In this document: positions 31,411 to 41,525 of the stretch, in pieces
How positions within the stretch are numbered: position 1 is the stretch's first letter
How the letters are laid out: every line of letters starts with the position of its first letter
Assembly: GCF_007993865.1 (NCBI RefSeq)
Contig: NZ_VIUH01000017.1
Coordinates: 48,900-112,899 of the forward strand
Length of the DNA stretch: 64,000 nucleotides
DNA from: Pseudomonas sp. SJZ079
GTDB taxonomy: Bacteria; Pseudomonadota; Gammaproteobacteria; Pseudomonadales; Pseudomonadaceae
Direction of reading: 5' to 3'
Translations under genes and position numbers: made by a program
Notes under the pieces: generated by a model
What the model was told of the DNA's origin: nothing
Database searches by the model: none
What the model saw: the letters and a program-made list of their open reading frames with translations, nothing else

Positions 31411-31441
31411 TGCCCCACGGCTGTTAGCCAGGCGTGGGGCA
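31411..31441. promoter_or_regulatory. Inverted repeat in the cyaA leader
   Basis: TGCCCCACG (31411-31419) and CGTGGGGCA (31433-31441) pair perfectly; the loop holds a second small stem GGCT-GTT-AGCC. It is 20 bp upstream of the cyaA ATG and could affect translation or bind a regulator. Confidence 0.45.
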
Positions 31442-31595
31442 TGCAGGAAAAGGTGTTAGCGCCTGCGCCGTCGGCAACCTGAGGGCTGCCAGTGGGCCGC
31501 AGGCTTCAAGCTGTGGTTCAGGCGCCTGTTAAACTTGCGCTACTGCGGGGCAGTCGGACTTTTCCGCGCTCCGGACGGTCAACTCCGGCAGGTTC

Positions 31596-31841
31596 CTAGG
31601 CGGTTTCAGCCACATTGAGGATGGTCAGCAAGGCTTGTGCATGCTCGGCAGCATCCAGCCCCAGGCTGGTTAGGTAGCCGCCATCGGGTAGGCTGATCAA
31701 GCCTTTGTCGTGCAAGCTTTTGGCCGCGGCAATCGCCTGCGGTGCGGCGCTGTGGTGAACCTTGAGGCCTTCCTGGGTGTTGCCCAGGTTGAACAGCGCA
31801 AGAATTTCCAGTTCAGCAACCAGCTCAGGGGTAAAGGACAT
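31596..31841 (-). CDS. TIGR02647 family protein
   Basis: An 81-residue conserved protein of unknown function, common in Pseudomonas: SFTPELVAELEILALFNLGN, VHHSAAPQAIAAAKSLHDKG and GGYLTSLGLDAAEHAQALLTIL. The helix-rich pattern ending in DGGYLT-L-G resembles a winged helix, so DNA binding is possible. GGAG precedes the ATG. Confidence 0.85.
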   Translation of the reverse strand: MSFTPELVAELEILALFNLGNTQEGLKVHHSAAPQAIAAAKSLHDKGLISLPDGGYLTSLGLDAAEHAQALLTILNVAETA

Positions 31842-31986
31842 AGATGCTCCAGGTTCTTGTGGTCATGGGCCGGGCTTCGCAGGTGTCCGGCTGAGTAGGA
31901 TCCCGCGGGCCAATTGGGCGGAGGGATGTCTGCAGTGTAGCGAGCCGCACGCTCCTGTGCTGGGTTCGGCGACTAGCGTGGCTGTT

Positions 31987-32265
31987 TTATTGTGTTTCGT
32001 CCGGCAATGCCGGCAATGCACGCAGCGCCTGCTCGTACCACGCCTGGTCGAAGGGGCGGTCGTCGCGCAGCATGGCCTGGATTTCATGGGCCAGCACCAG
32101 TGCCATCAGTTGCAGGCTCTCATCACGCGGATAACCGACCAGGGTCAGCTTGTTCAGCGTGGCTTGCGCGGCGGGCGGCTCTCCGGCTTCGAGCTGATTC
32201 TCGATGGCCTGAATCAGGGCGCCTTCGGTAAAGGTTTCGTCGTCGTGTTCGTCGTGTTCGCTCAT
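31987..32265 (-). CDS. Conserved hypothetical protein
   Basis: A 92-residue, acidic, predicted all-helical protein (SEHDEHDDETFTEGALIQAI, LMALVLAHEIQAMLRDD, FDQAWYEQALRALPALPDE). I do not recognise a named family. Start could be ATG 32265 or ATG 32274 (three residues longer); GGAT upstream fits 32265 slightly better. The 145-bp gap to the TIGR02647 gene shows nothing notable. Confidence 0.7.
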   Translation of the reverse strand: MSEHDEHDDETFTEGALIQAIENQLEAGEPPAAQATLNKLTLVGYPRDESLQLMALVLAHEIQAMLRDDRPFDQAWYEQALRALPALPDETQ

Positions 32266-32409
32266 GGCTGGCATATCCGGGGCGGGGACATGCAGTGTGC
32301 CAGCGAGTGGTTGGCGGCGCCATTCACTGGTTCGATACGGCTGGCTGCAATGGCCGCTCTGCGGCTATAACCCTTGTTGGCTACTTCGCCGGCACTGGAG
32401 CTCATCCTC

Positions 32410-33075
32410 ATGTTCAAACTCTACGGATTCGCCGTCAGCAACTATTTCAACATGGTCAAATTGGCCTTGCTGGAAAAGGGCCTGACATTCGAGGTCGTCA
32501 CCCTCTATGGCAACCAGAGCGAGGAGTTTCTCAGCATCAGCCCGCGCGGCAAGGTGCCGGTGCTGGGCGTCGAGCAGGGCTTCATCAACGAGACCAGCGC
32601 AATCCTCGATTATCTCGAGGAGTGCGCTGTCGGCAAGGCCCTGCTGCCGAGCGAGCCGTTCGCTCGAGCCCAGGTGCGCGCGCTGGTCAAGGAAATCGAG
32701 CTGTATATCGAACTGCCGGCGCGCATCGGCTACCCGCAAGCCTTCTTTGGCGGAGTCATTGCCGATGCACTGAAGGCCAAGTGCAAGGCCGAACTGTTGG
32801 CGGGTGTCGCCACACTCAAGCGCCACGCCAGCTTCGCGCCCTATGTGGCAGGCGACAGTTTCAGCCTGGCCGATATCTACTTCCTCTACAGCATCGACCT
32901 GGCCTGCGGGGTGGCGAAGAAGTTGTTCGACCTGGACCTGTTGGCCGATTTCCCCGAGGCCCGCGAGTTGCTCCTGCGGCTCAACCAGAACCCGCACGTC
33001 AAGCGCATCGCCGCCGATAAAGAGGCGGCGATGCCGGCGTTCCTGGCCATGGCTCAGGCTAAGGCGAAAGGCTGA
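32410..33075 (+). CDS. Glutathione S-transferase family protein
   Basis: A 221-residue GST. The thioredoxin-like N-terminal domain (about 1-80) has MFKLYGFAVSNYFNMVKLAL, the cis-Pro motif GKVPVL and the glutathione gamma-Glu contact NETSAILDYLEE. The helical C-terminal domain has the N-capping box FSLADIYFLY. Start ATG 32410 has GGAG 9 nt upstream. Substrate unknown; likely detoxification. Confidence 0.88.
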   Translation: MFKLYGFAVSNYFNMVKLALLEKGLTFEVVTLYGNQSEEFLSISPRGKVPVLGVEQGFINETSAILDYLEECAVGKALLPSEPFARAQVRALVKEIELYIELPARIGYPQAFFGGVIADALKAKCKAELLAGVATLKRHASFAPYVAGDSFSLADIYFLYSIDLACGVAKKLFDLDLLADFPEARELLLRLNQNPHVKRIAADKEAAMPAFLAMAQAKAKG

Positions 33076-33091
33076 GCCAGTAGCGCTAGTC

Positions 33092-34486
33092 TCAGCGGCT
33101 GGCCAGTAATGCCTGGCCGCGTTTGACCGCAGCACGCACCTGATTCGGCGCGGTGCCGCCAATATGGTCGCGGGCGTTGACCGAGCCTTCCAGGGTCAGC
33201 ACGGCAAATACGTCTTGCTCGATCTGGTCGCTGAACTGGCGCAGTTCATCCAGGCTCATCTCGGCCAGGTCCTTGCCGTGGTCGACGCCGTATTTCACCG
33301 CATGGCCGACGATTTCGTGGCAGTCGCGAAACGGTAGGCCCTTGCGCACCAGGTAGTCGGCCAGGTCGGTGGCGGTGGAGAAGCCGCGCAGCGCCGCTTC
33401 ACGCATGATGGCGTGCTTGGGCTTGATCGCCGGGATCATGTCGGCGAAGGCGCGCAGGCTGTCGCGCAGGGTGTCGGCGGCGTCGAACAGCGGCTCCTTG
33501 TCTTCCTGATTGTCCTTGTTGTAGGCCAGCGGCTGACCCTTCATCAGGGTCAGCAGGCCGGTCAGGGCGCCGAACACCCGGCCGGTCTTGCCACGTACCA
33601 GTTCCGGCACGTCGGGGTTTTTCTTCTGCGGCATGATCGAGCTGCCGGTGCAGAAACGATCGGGCAAGTCGATGAACTGGAACTGCGCGCTGGTCCACAG
33701 CACCAGTTCTTCGGAGAAACGCGACAAGTGCATCATGGCAATCGAGGCGGCGGCGCAGAACTCGATGGCGAAGTCGCGATCCGACACGCCGTCCAGCGAG
33801 TTGCCGCCGATGGCGTCGAAGCCCAGCAGCTCACAGGTGATCTGCCGGTCGATCGGGTAGGTGGTGCCGGCCAGCGCAGCCGAGCCCAACGGCATGCGGT
33901 TGGTGCGCTTGCGGCAGTCGAGCAGGCGCTCGTAATCGCGACTGAGCATTTCGAACCAGGCCAGCAGGTGATGGCCGAAGGTCACCGGCTGTGCGGTCTG
34001 CAGGTGGGTGAAGCCGGGCATGATGGTCTCGGCTTCGCGCTCGGCCTGCTCCAGCAGGCCCTGTTGCAGGCGGCTGATCTCGCCGAGGATCAGGTCGATC
34101 TCATCGCGCAGCCACAGGCGGATGTCGGTGGCCACCTGGTCGTTACGCGAGCGCCCGGTGTGCAACTTCTTGCCGGTGACGCCGATACGCGCGGTCAACT
34201 GGGCTTCGATGTTCATGTGCACATCTTCCAGGTCGATGCGCCAGTCGAACTGACCGGCTTCGATTTCACCCTGGATATGGCTGAGGCCGTCGATGATGCT
34301 GTCACGCTCGACTTCGCTGAGTACGCCAACCTTGGCCAGCATGCTGGCGTGGGCGATGGAACCCATGATGTCGTGGCGGTACAGGCGTTTGTCGAATTCG
34401 ACGGAGGCGGTGAAGCGGGCGACGAAAGCGTCGACGGGCTCGCTGAAGCGGCCGCCCCAGGATTGGTTGGTCTTTTCAGTGCTCAT
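33092..34486 (-). CDS. argH: Argininosuccinate lyase
   Basis: Cleaves argininosuccinate to arginine and fumarate, the last step of arginine synthesis. The 464-residue protein of the fumarase/aspartase superfamily carries the signature [12 protein letters not shown], with the catalytic Ser, and the family region [12 protein letters not shown], with [13 protein letters not shown] carrying the general-base His. The arrangement with algZ divergently upstream matches Pseudomonas. Confidence 0.97.
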   Translation of the reverse strand: MSTEKTNQSWGGRFSEPVDAFVARFTASVEFDKRLYRHDIMGSIAHASMLAKVGVLSEVERDSIIDGLSHIQGEIEAGQFDWRIDLEDVHMNIEAQLTARIGVTGKKLHTGRSRNDQVATDIRLWLRDEIDLILGEISRLQQGLLEQAEREAETIMPGFTHLQTAQPVTFGHHLLAWFEMLSRDYERLLDCRKRTNRMPLGSAALAGTTYPIDRQITCELLGFDAIGGNSLDGVSDRDFAIEFCAAASIAMMHLSRFSEELVLWTSAQFQFIDLPDRFCTGSSIMPQKKNPDVPELVRGKTGRVFGALTGLLTLMKGQPLAYNKDNQEDKEPLFDAADTLRDSLRAFADMIPAIKPKHAIMREAALRGFSTATDLADYLVRKGLPFRDCHEIVGHAVKYGVDHGKDLAEMSLDELRQFSDQIEQDVFAVLTLEGSVNARDHIGGTAPNQVRAAVKRGQALLASR

Positions 34487-34741
34487 GGGATTCGCTCGAC
34501 TGGTGCGCTGATTCGGCCGGGTCGCGGCTAACGACCGGCGTGACGGAAAAAGTCCGTCGATAATAACAGGGTCATGGGTAAGATCGCCGCAGCGGTTTTA
34601 CTCCTCCACGTCGCCGGTGGCAGGCCGGGCAGTGTTGGCCCGGTCACATTTTGCTGCGTCAGGTGGCATTTCAGCGCTTTATTTTGCCCGATTGCAGCCG
34701 GCCAGCTTGCCGCTTGGCCGGGCCACACGGAAACTGCGCCG

Positions 34742-35827
34742 ATGCATATTCAATGGCTTACCCCTAAACACACCTCGACGACCATTGACGACTTTTTCGT
34801 CCCGGAGCTCTGTCAGCCGGAAGCGCTGTTGAGCATGGTGCTGCTCGCCGAGTTACTGGTGCTGGTGCTGGTACTGGCAGAGCCGATGCTGCCTGGCTTC
34901 GATTGGGTGCGTCTGGCGCTGACGTCGTTATTCGTGCAGTGGAACGTGCTGCTTTCCGCGGCGTTGCTCTGTCGTTTGCGGCCCCTGCTGGCACGCCTGC
35001 GCGCGGCGCTGGCTGGCGGCCTGTGCTGCGCGATCGTGGTCGGCTTGACCCTGGCCTGTACCGCGGTGGCCGATTATTACCAACTCGGCGGGCCGCTGCC
35101 GCGCAACGGCGAAGTCAATCTGTACCTGCGTCATGCGTTGATCAGCATGATCATGTCGGCGCTGCTGCTACGCTATTTCTATCTGCAGAGCCAATGGCGG
35201 CGGCAGGAGCAGGCGGAGTTGCGGGCGCGCATCGAATCCTTGCAGGCGCGGATCAGGCCGCACTTCTTGTTCAATAGCCTGAACAGCATCGCCAGCCTGG
35301 TGGCGATCGATCCATACCAGGCCGAGCAGGCGGTGTTGGACCTGTCCGATCTGTTTCGCGCCAGCTTGGCCAAGCCCGGCAGCCTGGTGCCCTGGAACGA
35401 CGAGCTGGAGCTGGCCAAACGTTATTTGTCGATTGAGCGCTATCGCCTTGGCGAGCGACTACAGTTGCAATGGGAGGTTGCCGATGTGCCGAATGATCTG
35501 CCGATACCACAGCTAACTCTGCAACCCTTGCTGGAAAATGCCCTGATTCATGGCATTCAGCCACGCATCGAGGGCGGATTGGTACGTGTCGAGGCGAGTT
35601 ATACCGATGGGGTGTTTCAGCTATGCGTCAGCAACCCATATGACGAACCCGAAGAGCAGCCGACCTCTGTGCGCGGGACGCGCCTGGCGCTGGGCAATAT
35701 CGACGCGCGCCTTGCGGCACTTTTCGGGCCTCGGGCCAGTCTCAGCGTGGAGCGCCGTGACGGCCGTCACTACACCTGTCTACGCTATCCTTGTGCGAGA
35801 CTCACGCAGGAAGCCACAGCGATATGA
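34742..35827 (+). CDS. algZ: LytS-type sensor histidine kinase AlgZ/FimS
   Basis: A 361-residue inner membrane kinase partner of AlgR, controlling alginate, twitching motility and virulence genes in Pseudomonas. Four hydrophobic segments lie within residues 28-150. The conserved His is in RIRPHFLFNSLNS (about residue 174). The C-terminal ATPase domain has LPIPQLTLQPLLENALIHG but lacks standard G-boxes of orthodox kinases, as known for this family. Start ATG 34742 (MHIQWLTPKH); the open frame extends upstream to 34574 without conserved sequence. It overlaps algR by 4 bp. Confidence 0.93.
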   Translation: MHIQWLTPKHTSTTIDDFFVPELCQPEALLSMVLLAELLVLVLVLAEPMLPGFDWVRLALTSLFVQWNVLLSAALLCRLRPLLARLRAALAGGLCCAIVVGLTLACTAVADYYQLGGPLPRNGEVNLYLRHALISMIMSALLLRYFYLQSQWRRQEQAELRARIESLQARIRPHFLFNSLNSIASLVAIDPYQAEQAVLDLSDLFRASLAKPGSLVPWNDELELAKRYLSIERYRLGERLQLQWEVADVPNDLPIPQLTLQPLLENALIHGIQPRIEGGLVRVEASYTDGVFQLCVSNPYDEPEEQPTSVRGTRLALGNIDARLAALFGPRASLSVERRDGRHYTCLRYPCARLTQEATAI

Positions 35828-36570
35828 ATGTCCTGATCGTCGATGACGAACCCCTTGCCCGAGAGCGCCTGATCCGCATGGTTGGCGAGCTTGATGGTTA
35901 TCGTGTGCTGGAGCCTGCTGCCAGTAATGGCGAAGAGGCATTGACCCTGATCGACAGCCTGAAGCCGGATGTGGTGTTGCTGGATATCCGTATGCCGGGT
36001 CTGGATGGCTTGCAGGTCGCGGCGCGGCTCTGTGAGCGTGAGGCGCCGCCGGCGGTGATCTTCTGTACCGCGCATGACGAGTTTGCCCTGGAGGCGTTCC
36101 AGGTCAGCGCGGTGGGCTACCTGGTCAAACCGGTGCGCCCGGAAAGTTTGAGCGAAGCGCTGAAAAAAGCCGAGCGGCCCAACCGCGTGCAACTGGCCGC
36201 GCTGACCCGCCCCGCGGCGGAAACTGGCGGCGGCCCGCGCAGCCACATCAGCGCCCGCACGCGCAAAGGCATCGAGTTGATTCCGTTGGATCAAGTCATC
36301 TATTTCATCGCCGACCATAAGTACGTGACGCTGCGGCATGAGGCCGGCGAGGTGCTGCTGGACGAGCCGCTCAAGGCGCTGGAGGACGAGTTCGGCGAAC
36401 GTTTCGTGCGCATCCACCGTAACGCCCTGGTTGCCCGTGAACGCATCGAACGTCTGCAGCGTACGCCACTCGGGCATTTTCAGCTGTACCTCAAGGGCAT
36501 GAATGGCGAAGCGCTGATTGTCAGTCGCCGGCATGTGGCCGGAGTGCGTAAGTTGATGCACAACCTGTAG
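35824..36570 (+). CDS. algR: LytTR response regulator AlgR
   Basis: A 248-residue regulator, exactly the usual AlgR length. The receiver domain (1-120) has the phospho-acceptor Asp54 in VVLLDIRMPG and Lys in YLVKPVRP. The LytTR DNA-binding domain (about 145-245) has IYFIADHKYVTLRH and FVRIHRNALVARERIERL. It is translationally coupled to algZ (ATGA). Confidence 0.96.
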   Translation: MNVLIVDDEPLARERLIRMVGELDGYRVLEPAASNGEEALTLIDSLKPDVVLLDIRMPGLDGLQVAARLCEREAPPAVIFCTAHDEFALEAFQVSAVGYLVKPVRPESLSEALKKAERPNRVQLAALTRPAAETGGGPRSHISARTRKGIELIPLDQVIYFIADHKYVTLRHEAGEVLLDEPLKALEDEFGERFVRIHRNALVARERIERLQRTPLGHFQLYLKGMNGEALIVSRRHVAGVRKLMHNL

Positions 36571-36737
36571 CACTGCGCCGCCGCCAGCGTTCTGCTTGAA
36601 GCCGCCGCAAGCATGGCGCGCCGTTGACCCAACTAGCCGAGTGAAATGCAGCCTGGAGAGGCTTGGCGGGTTTCCTGCTGCATTGTCGGCTTTTGACCCT
36701 GTTATCATTCTTGGCAGTCCGTTTTATGGAATTGCCC

Positions 36738-37676
36738 ATGCCCCGTGAAATCCGCATTGCCACCCGTAAGAGTGCCCTGGCCCTGTGGCAGGCCGAACAC
36801 GTCAAAGCGCGCTTGCAGCAGGCGCATCCAGGCCTGAAGGTCAGCCTGGTGCCCATGGTCAGCCGGGGCGACAAGCTGCTCGATGCGCCGCTGGCGAAAA
36901 TCGGCGGCAAGGGGCTGTTCGTCAAGGAGCTGGAAAATGCCCTGCTGGACAACCAAGCCGACATCGCCGTGCACTCGATGAAAGACGTGCCGATGGATTT
37001 CCCGCAGGGCTTGGGCCTGTACTGCATCTGCGAGCGCGAAGACCCGCGTGACGCCTTCGTTTCCAACGCCTTCGACAGCCTCGAGGCGCTACCCGTCGGC
37101 AGCGTGGTCGGCACCTCGAGCCTGCGCCGTCAGACTCAGTTGCTGGCGCGTCGCCCGGACCTGAAAATCCAGTTCCTGCGTGGCAACGTCAATACCCGGC
37201 TGGCCAAGCTGGACGCCGGCGAGTACGACGCCATCATCCTCGCTGCGGCAGGGCTGATCCGCCTCGGCTTCGAGAGCCGCATCCGCTCCTCGATCAGCGT
37301 CGAGGACAGCTTGCCGGCCGGCGGTCAGGGTGCAGTCGGCATCGAGTGCCGCAGCGCCGATAACGAGATTCACGCGCTGTTGGCGCCGCTGCACCACCAT
37401 GACACGGCCGTGCGGGTCACCGCCGAGCGGGCGCTGAACAAACGCCTGAACGGTGGCTGCCAGGTGCCGATTGCCTGTTATGCGGTGCTCGAAGGTGAGC
37501 AGCTGTGGTTGCGCGGACTGGTCGGCCAGCCTGACGGCAGCCTGCTGCTGCGGGCGGAAAGCCGCGCGCCTGCGCTGGACGCCGAGCAACTGGGTGTGCG
37601 AGTCGCCGAAGCCCTGCTGGAGCAAGGCGCGGCGGGCATCCTGCAAGCGGTTTACGGTGAGGCCGACCCCGAGTGA
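36738..37676 (+). CDS. hemC: Porphobilinogen deaminase (hydroxymethylbilane synthase)
   Basis: Polymerises four porphobilinogens to hydroxymethylbilane in tetrapyrrole synthesis. It is 312 residues with [34 protein letters not shown] and the dipyrromethane-cofactor Cys in LNGGCQVPI (about residue 242). Start ATG 36738 ([18 protein letters not shown]) matches the family N-terminus. An ATG at 36726 would add four residues. Confidence 0.96.
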   Translation: MPREIRIATRKSALALWQAEHVKARLQQAHPGLKVSLVPMVSRGDKLLDAPLAKIGGKGLFVKELENALLDNQADIAVHSMKDVPMDFPQGLGLYCICEREDPRDAFVSNAFDSLEALPVGSVVGTSSLRRQTQLLARRPDLKIQFLRGNVNTRLAKLDAGEYDAIILAAAGLIRLGFESRIRSSISVEDSLPAGGQGAVGIECRSADNEIHALLAPLHHHDTAVRVTAERALNKRLNGGCQVPIACYAVLEGEQLWLRGLVGQPDGSLLLRAESRAPALDAEQLGVRVAEALLEQGAAGILQAVYGEADPE

Positions 37677-38446
37677 GCACCTGGCGCTTGCTGCTGACGC
37701 GCCCGGCCGAGGAGTGCATGGCGCTGGCCGCAAGCCTGGCCGAGCAGGGTATCTACAGCAGCAGTCTGCCGCTATTGGCGATCGAAGCACTGGCGGAAAC
37801 GCCCGAGCAGCGCGCTACCATCCTCGATTTGGACCGCTACTGTGCGGTGATCGTGGTGAGCAAGCCGGCCGCGCGCCTGGGGCTGGAACTGCTCGACCGT
37901 TATTGGCCGCAACCGCTGGCCGCGCAACCCTGGTTCAGTGTGGGCGCGGCCACCGCCGAGATTCTCGGCGAGCATGGTCTAAACGTGTATTTCCCCGCTC
38001 AGGCAGACGACAGCGAAGCCTTGCTGGCGTTGCCGCGCTTGCAGCAGGCGGTGGCCGCCGCGCATGCCCCCAGGGTGCTGATCCTGCGTGGAGAGGGCGG
38101 GCGGGAGCTGCTGGCCGATGGCTTGCGCAGCCAGGGCGTGCAGGTCGACTATCTGGCACTCTATCGTCGCCAGTTGCCGGAATACCCAGCGCAGGCCCTG
38201 CCCGAACGGGTGCAGGCGGAACGCTTGAATGGCCTGGTGGTCAGCAGTGGGCAAGGGCTGAGCCATTTGCTGCAACTGGCCGGCGGGCACTGGCCGACGC
38301 TGGCTCGGCTACCCTTGTTTGTACCCAGCCCGCGGGTAGCCGAACAGGCGCATGCCGCGGGCGCTGAGATTGTTGTGGACTGTCGCGGTGCGAGTACCGC
38401 GGCGTTGCTGGCGGCGTTGCAGGTGCAACTTGCCCCCGACCTCTGA
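37673..38446 (+). CDS. hemD: Uroporphyrinogen-III synthase
   Basis: Cyclises hydroxymethylbilane with inversion of ring D. The 257-residue two-lobed protein has the expected weak family landmarks [27 protein letters not shown] and [16 protein letters not shown] start overlaps the hemC stop (GTGA), so translation is coupled. Confidence 0.92.
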   Translation: MSTWRLLLTRPAEECMALAASLAEQGIYSSSLPLLAIEALAETPEQRATILDLDRYCAVIVVSKPAARLGLELLDRYWPQPLAAQPWFSVGAATAEILGEHGLNVYFPAQADDSEALLALPRLQQAVAAAHAPRVLILRGEGGRELLADGLRSQGVQVDYLALYRRQLPEYPAQALPERVQAERLNGLVVSSGQGLSHLLQLAGGHWPTLARLPLFVPSPRVAEQAHAAGAEIVVDCRGASTAALLAALQVQLAPDL

Positions 38447-38462
38447 TGCAAAGGATGGATAC

Positions 38463-39608
38463 GTGAGCGAAGCAACTACCCCGAAAGAACAAGAACAACC
38501 CGTAGTGGATACGCCCACTTCGACAGCGCCAGACACCACGGCCAAACCGGCGCGTGGCAATGGCTTGGCGCTGCTGGCGCTGCTGCTGGGCGCCGCCGGG
38601 GTGGCGGTGGGCGGTTGGGGGGTGTGGCAACTGCGCAGCCTGGAGGCACGTGACCAGCTGCAACTGAGCCAGCTGCAAGAGATGCGCAGCCGCACCGAAA
38701 CCGTGGCGCAGGGCGAGCAACGGCTGAGTGCGCGCCTGCAGCAATTGCCGACCGCCGAGGAGCTGGAGGCTCGCCAGCGCTTGGTCGCCCAGCTGCAAGG
38801 TGACCAGCAGCTGCTCAATCAGCGTTTGGAAACCGTACTGGGTGCCAGTCGCCAGGACTGGCGTCTGGCCGAGGCCGAGCACCTGCTGCGTCTGGCCAGC
38901 TTGCGCCTGTCGGCGTTGCAGGACATCAACAGCGCCACCGCGCTGGTGCAGGGTGCCGACGAAATCCTTCGCGATCAGGACGACCCTGCCGCTTTCGCGG
39001 CCCGTGAACAGCTGGCCAAGAGCCTGGAGGCGTTGCGCACTACGCCCAATCCGGATCGTACCGGGCTATTTCTTCAGCTCGGCGCCTTGCGCGAGCAGTT
39101 GGCGCAATTGAATGCCTTGAACCCGGTATTCCAAAGCCAGGGCGGTGTACTCAGCGATCTGGCGGCCGAAGGGGATGGCAGCAGCTGGTGGGCCGACTGG
39201 TTGAACACCTTGTCGCAGTACATTCGCCTGGACTTCAGTGCCGATCAGAATATCCGTCCCTTGCTGGCCGGGCAGAGCCTGACGCAAGTGCGCCTGGCCC
39301 TCAGTCTGGCGCTGGAGCAGGCGCAGTGGGCGGCGCTGCATGGTCAGACCCAGGTGTACCGGCAGGCGTTGAAGCAAGCGAGTGAGGTACTCGGGGCGCA
39401 CTTCAATCTGGATAACCCGAACAGTCGCGCCTTGCGTGCGCGCATCGCTGAAATTATCGATCAACCCATCGAGGTGGTGGCGCCAGACTTGAGCCAGTCG
39501 TTGAATGCCGTGCAGGCCTATGTGCAGCACAAGCAGTCGGCGCGTGAAGGGCTCGAGAAGAGTGCCCCGACAGAGCCTGCGCCTAGCGCCGAGGAGGCCC
39601 GGCCATGA
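38463..39608 (+). CDS. hemX: HemX family protein (tetrapyrrole operon membrane protein)
   Basis: A 381-residue inner membrane protein with a short cytoplasmic Pro/Thr-rich N-terminus, one transmembrane helix (about 36-54, LALLALLLGAAGVAVGGWGV) and a long coiled-coil/helical periplasmic region. The name reflects operon position; methyltransferase activity claimed for some homologs is not visible here. The GTG at 38463 follows AAGGATGG. It overlaps hemY by 4 bp. Confidence 0.88.
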   Translation: MSEATTPKEQEQPVVDTPTSTAPDTTAKPARGNGLALLALLLGAAGVAVGGWGVWQLRSLEARDQLQLSQLQEMRSRTETVAQGEQRLSARLQQLPTAEELEARQRLVAQLQGDQQLLNQRLETVLGASRQDWRLAEAEHLLRLASLRLSALQDINSATALVQGADEILRDQDDPAAFAAREQLAKSLEALRTTPNPDRTGLFLQLGALREQLAQLNALNPVFQSQGGVLSDLAAEGDGSSWWADWLNTLSQYIRLDFSADQNIRPLLAGQSLTQVRLALSLALEQAQWAALHGQTQVYRQALKQASEVLGAHFNLDNPNSRALRARIAEIIDQPIEVVAPDLSQSLNAVQAYVQHKQSAREGLEKSAPTEPAPSAEEARP

Positions 39609-40858
39609 AGCGCGTCTATCTGTTGCTCAGCGTGCTGGTGGTCGCTGCGGGTCTGGCGCTACTCGGCCTGGCGATCGCCGAGCACAAGGGATACGTGCTG
39701 TTTGCGTATAAGGGCTTTCGTTACGAATCCAGTCTCTGGGCCTTCCTGGCCTTGGTCGCGGTGGTGTGGTTGACGGTCTACCTGCTGCGTTTACTGCTGC
39801 GTCTGTTGGTTGCCTCTGGCGGCCTGGTCAACCCCTGGTCACGCCTGCACCGCAGTCGCCGGGTACGTCTGGCCTCCGAGCAGGGCTTCGTCGATCTGCT
39901 CGAGGGTCGCTGGGATCGCGCCTTGCGCCACTTGCGCCGCGCCGCCGCAAGCGAGCCGCAGCCGCTGATGTATTACCTGGGGGCCGCGCGTGCGGCCCAC
40001 GAACTGGGTCAGCACGAAGACAGCGACGCCTTGCTGGAGCAGGCGCTGGAGCGTCAGCCGCAAGCCGAGCTGGCCGTCGCCCTGACCCATGCCGAGTTGC
40101 AATTGGCGCGCGGTCAAGCCGATGCGGCGCTGGAAACCCTGGAAGTCATGCGCGAGCGATACCCGCATCAGCAGCAGGTGTTGCGTCAGTTGCCGGCACT
40201 GTACGTGCAGCGGGAGGATTGGTCGGCGTTGCTTGGCCTCTTGCCGGAGCTGCGTAAGGAAAAAACGTTGGGTGATGCCGCGTTGGCTGAACTTGAACAG
40301 CAGGCCTGGCGTGGGCGCCTGACGGTGGCCGGGCAGGTCGCTGAGGGTGACGTAGGCGCGGCGTTGACGACCTTGAAACAGGCGTGGCAGCAGCTGTCGT
40401 CGGCTCAGCGGCAAGAGCCGCAGTTGCTGGCCGTGTATGCCGAGCAGCTGCGCCGGTTGGGCGCGGATGAGGAGGCCGAGGAGCTGCTGCGCAGTGCCTT
40501 GAAGCGTCACTACGACACTCATTTGGTGCGCCTCTACGGCTTGCTCCGTGGAGGTGATCCGGTGCGTCAGTTGCACGCGGCGGAAGGCTGGCTGAAGGAG
40601 CATCCGCGGGATGCCGGTTTGCTGCTGACCTTGGGCCGCTTGTGTCTGCTCAATCAGCTGTGGGGCAAAGCCCGAGAGTACTTCGAGAGCAGCTTGACCT
40701 TTGAGCGGCACCCGGAAACCTGCACCGAGCTGGCGGGTCTGTTGGCACAGCAGGGCGAGGTCGAACGCAGCAATCACCTGTTTCAGGAGGGGCTGGGGCT
40801 ACTCGATCGGCGCCTGAGCCGGCTGCCGGCGCCGCTGCCTGACGCCGTCGCCCACTGA
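39605..40858 (+). CDS. hemY: HemY family protein (TPR, inner membrane)
   Basis: A 417-residue protein with two N-terminal transmembrane segments (about 4-24 and 38-62) and a TPR-type helical repeat region (about 90-400). It belongs to the proteobacterial HemY_N family, unrelated to the protoporphyrinogen oxidase also called HemY. Its function in heme synthesis is unclear. Last gene of hemC-D-X-Y; the ATG overlaps the hemX stop. Confidence 0.9.
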   Translation: MKRVYLLLSVLVVAAGLALLGLAIAEHKGYVLFAYKGFRYESSLWAFLALVAVVWLTVYLLRLLLRLLVASGGLVNPWSRLHRSRRVRLASEQGFVDLLEGRWDRALRHLRRAAASEPQPLMYYLGAARAAHELGQHEDSDALLEQALERQPQAELAVALTHAELQLARGQADAALETLEVMRERYPHQQQVLRQLPALYVQREDWSALLGLLPELRKEKTLGDAALAELEQQAWRGRLTVAGQVAEGDVGAALTTLKQAWQQLSSAQRQEPQLLAVYAEQLRRLGADEEAEELLRSALKRHYDTHLVRLYGLLRGGDPVRQLHAAEGWLKEHPRDAGLLLTLGRLCLLNQLWGKAREYFESSLTFERHPETCTELAGLLAQQGEVERSNHLFQEGLGLLDRRLSRLPAPLPDAVAH

Positions 40859-40885
40859 GACCGCAATACCGAGCCCAGAAGCAAC

Positions 40886-40924
40886 CGTCTGCTGCCGTCG
40901 ACTCTGCTCCTGGGGGAGCAGACG
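40886..40924. repeat. Inverted repeat after hemY
   Basis: CGTCTGCT (40886-40893) pairs with AGCAGACG (40917-40924), with an inner hairpin GCTCC-TGGG-GGAGC. No T run follows, so it may be a weak or factor-dependent termination site for the hem operon. Confidence 0.5.
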
Positions 40925-41033
40925 CGCGGTGCTTTCTGGCAGATGGCTAGCCGCTCTAACTAGGCCATTTACCTTGAAAGGTCGACGCGCTTTCCACTAC
41001 CGTAAGCGGCTTCGCCACCCTTTCGGAGCCGCC

Positions 41034-41525
41034 ATGCCTCTGGCCAGCCCTCGTTCGTTATTCTTCCTCGCTTTCGTCGGTTGCCTGGCACTGATGGGTG
41101 CAGCGCTCTATCTGGAACATGTGGTCGGGCTGGAGCCCTGCCCGTTGTGCGTGCTGCAGCGGATCTGCGTGATCGCATTCGGTCTGGTCTGCCTGATCGC
41201 TGCATTGCATGGGCCAGGACGCACAGGGCGACGGCTGTACGCCGTGCTGGCGCTGTTGTTTGCGGGCGCGGGAGCCGCCACGGCCGGACGGCAAATCTGG
41301 CTGCAAGGGGTTCCGGCCGATCAACTACCGGCCTGTCTGCCGAGCCTCGACTACATGATGGAGGCACTGCCGTTCCAGGATATTGTGCGGCTGGTCCTGC
41401 ACGGCTCGGCCGATTGCGCCGAGGTCAACTGGACGCTGTTCGGTATGAGCATTCCCGAGTGGAGTCTGCTCGGCTTCGTGGCCATGCTGGTGTTCGCCTT
41501 GCTGCAGATGCTGCGTCGAGGTTGA
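41034..41525 (+). CDS. dsbB: Disulfide bond formation protein B (DsbB family)
   Basis: A 163-residue inner membrane protein with four helices that reoxidises DsbA and passes electrons to quinone. The first redox pair is CPLC (Cys36/Cys39); the second pair is Cys101 (PACLPS) and Cys128 (ADCAEV). Start ATG 41034 has CGGAG upstream. Pseudomonads often carry two DsbB proteins; this is the one next to the hem operon (called dsbH or dsbB2 elsewhere). Confidence 0.93.
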   Translation: MPLASPRSLFFLAFVGCLALMGAALYLEHVVGLEPCPLCVLQRICVIAFGLVCLIAALHGPGRTGRRLYAVLALLFAGAGAATAGRQIWLQGVPADQLPACLPSLDYMMEALPFQDIVRLVLHGSADCAEVNWTLFGMSIPEWSLLGFVAMLVFALLQMLRRG

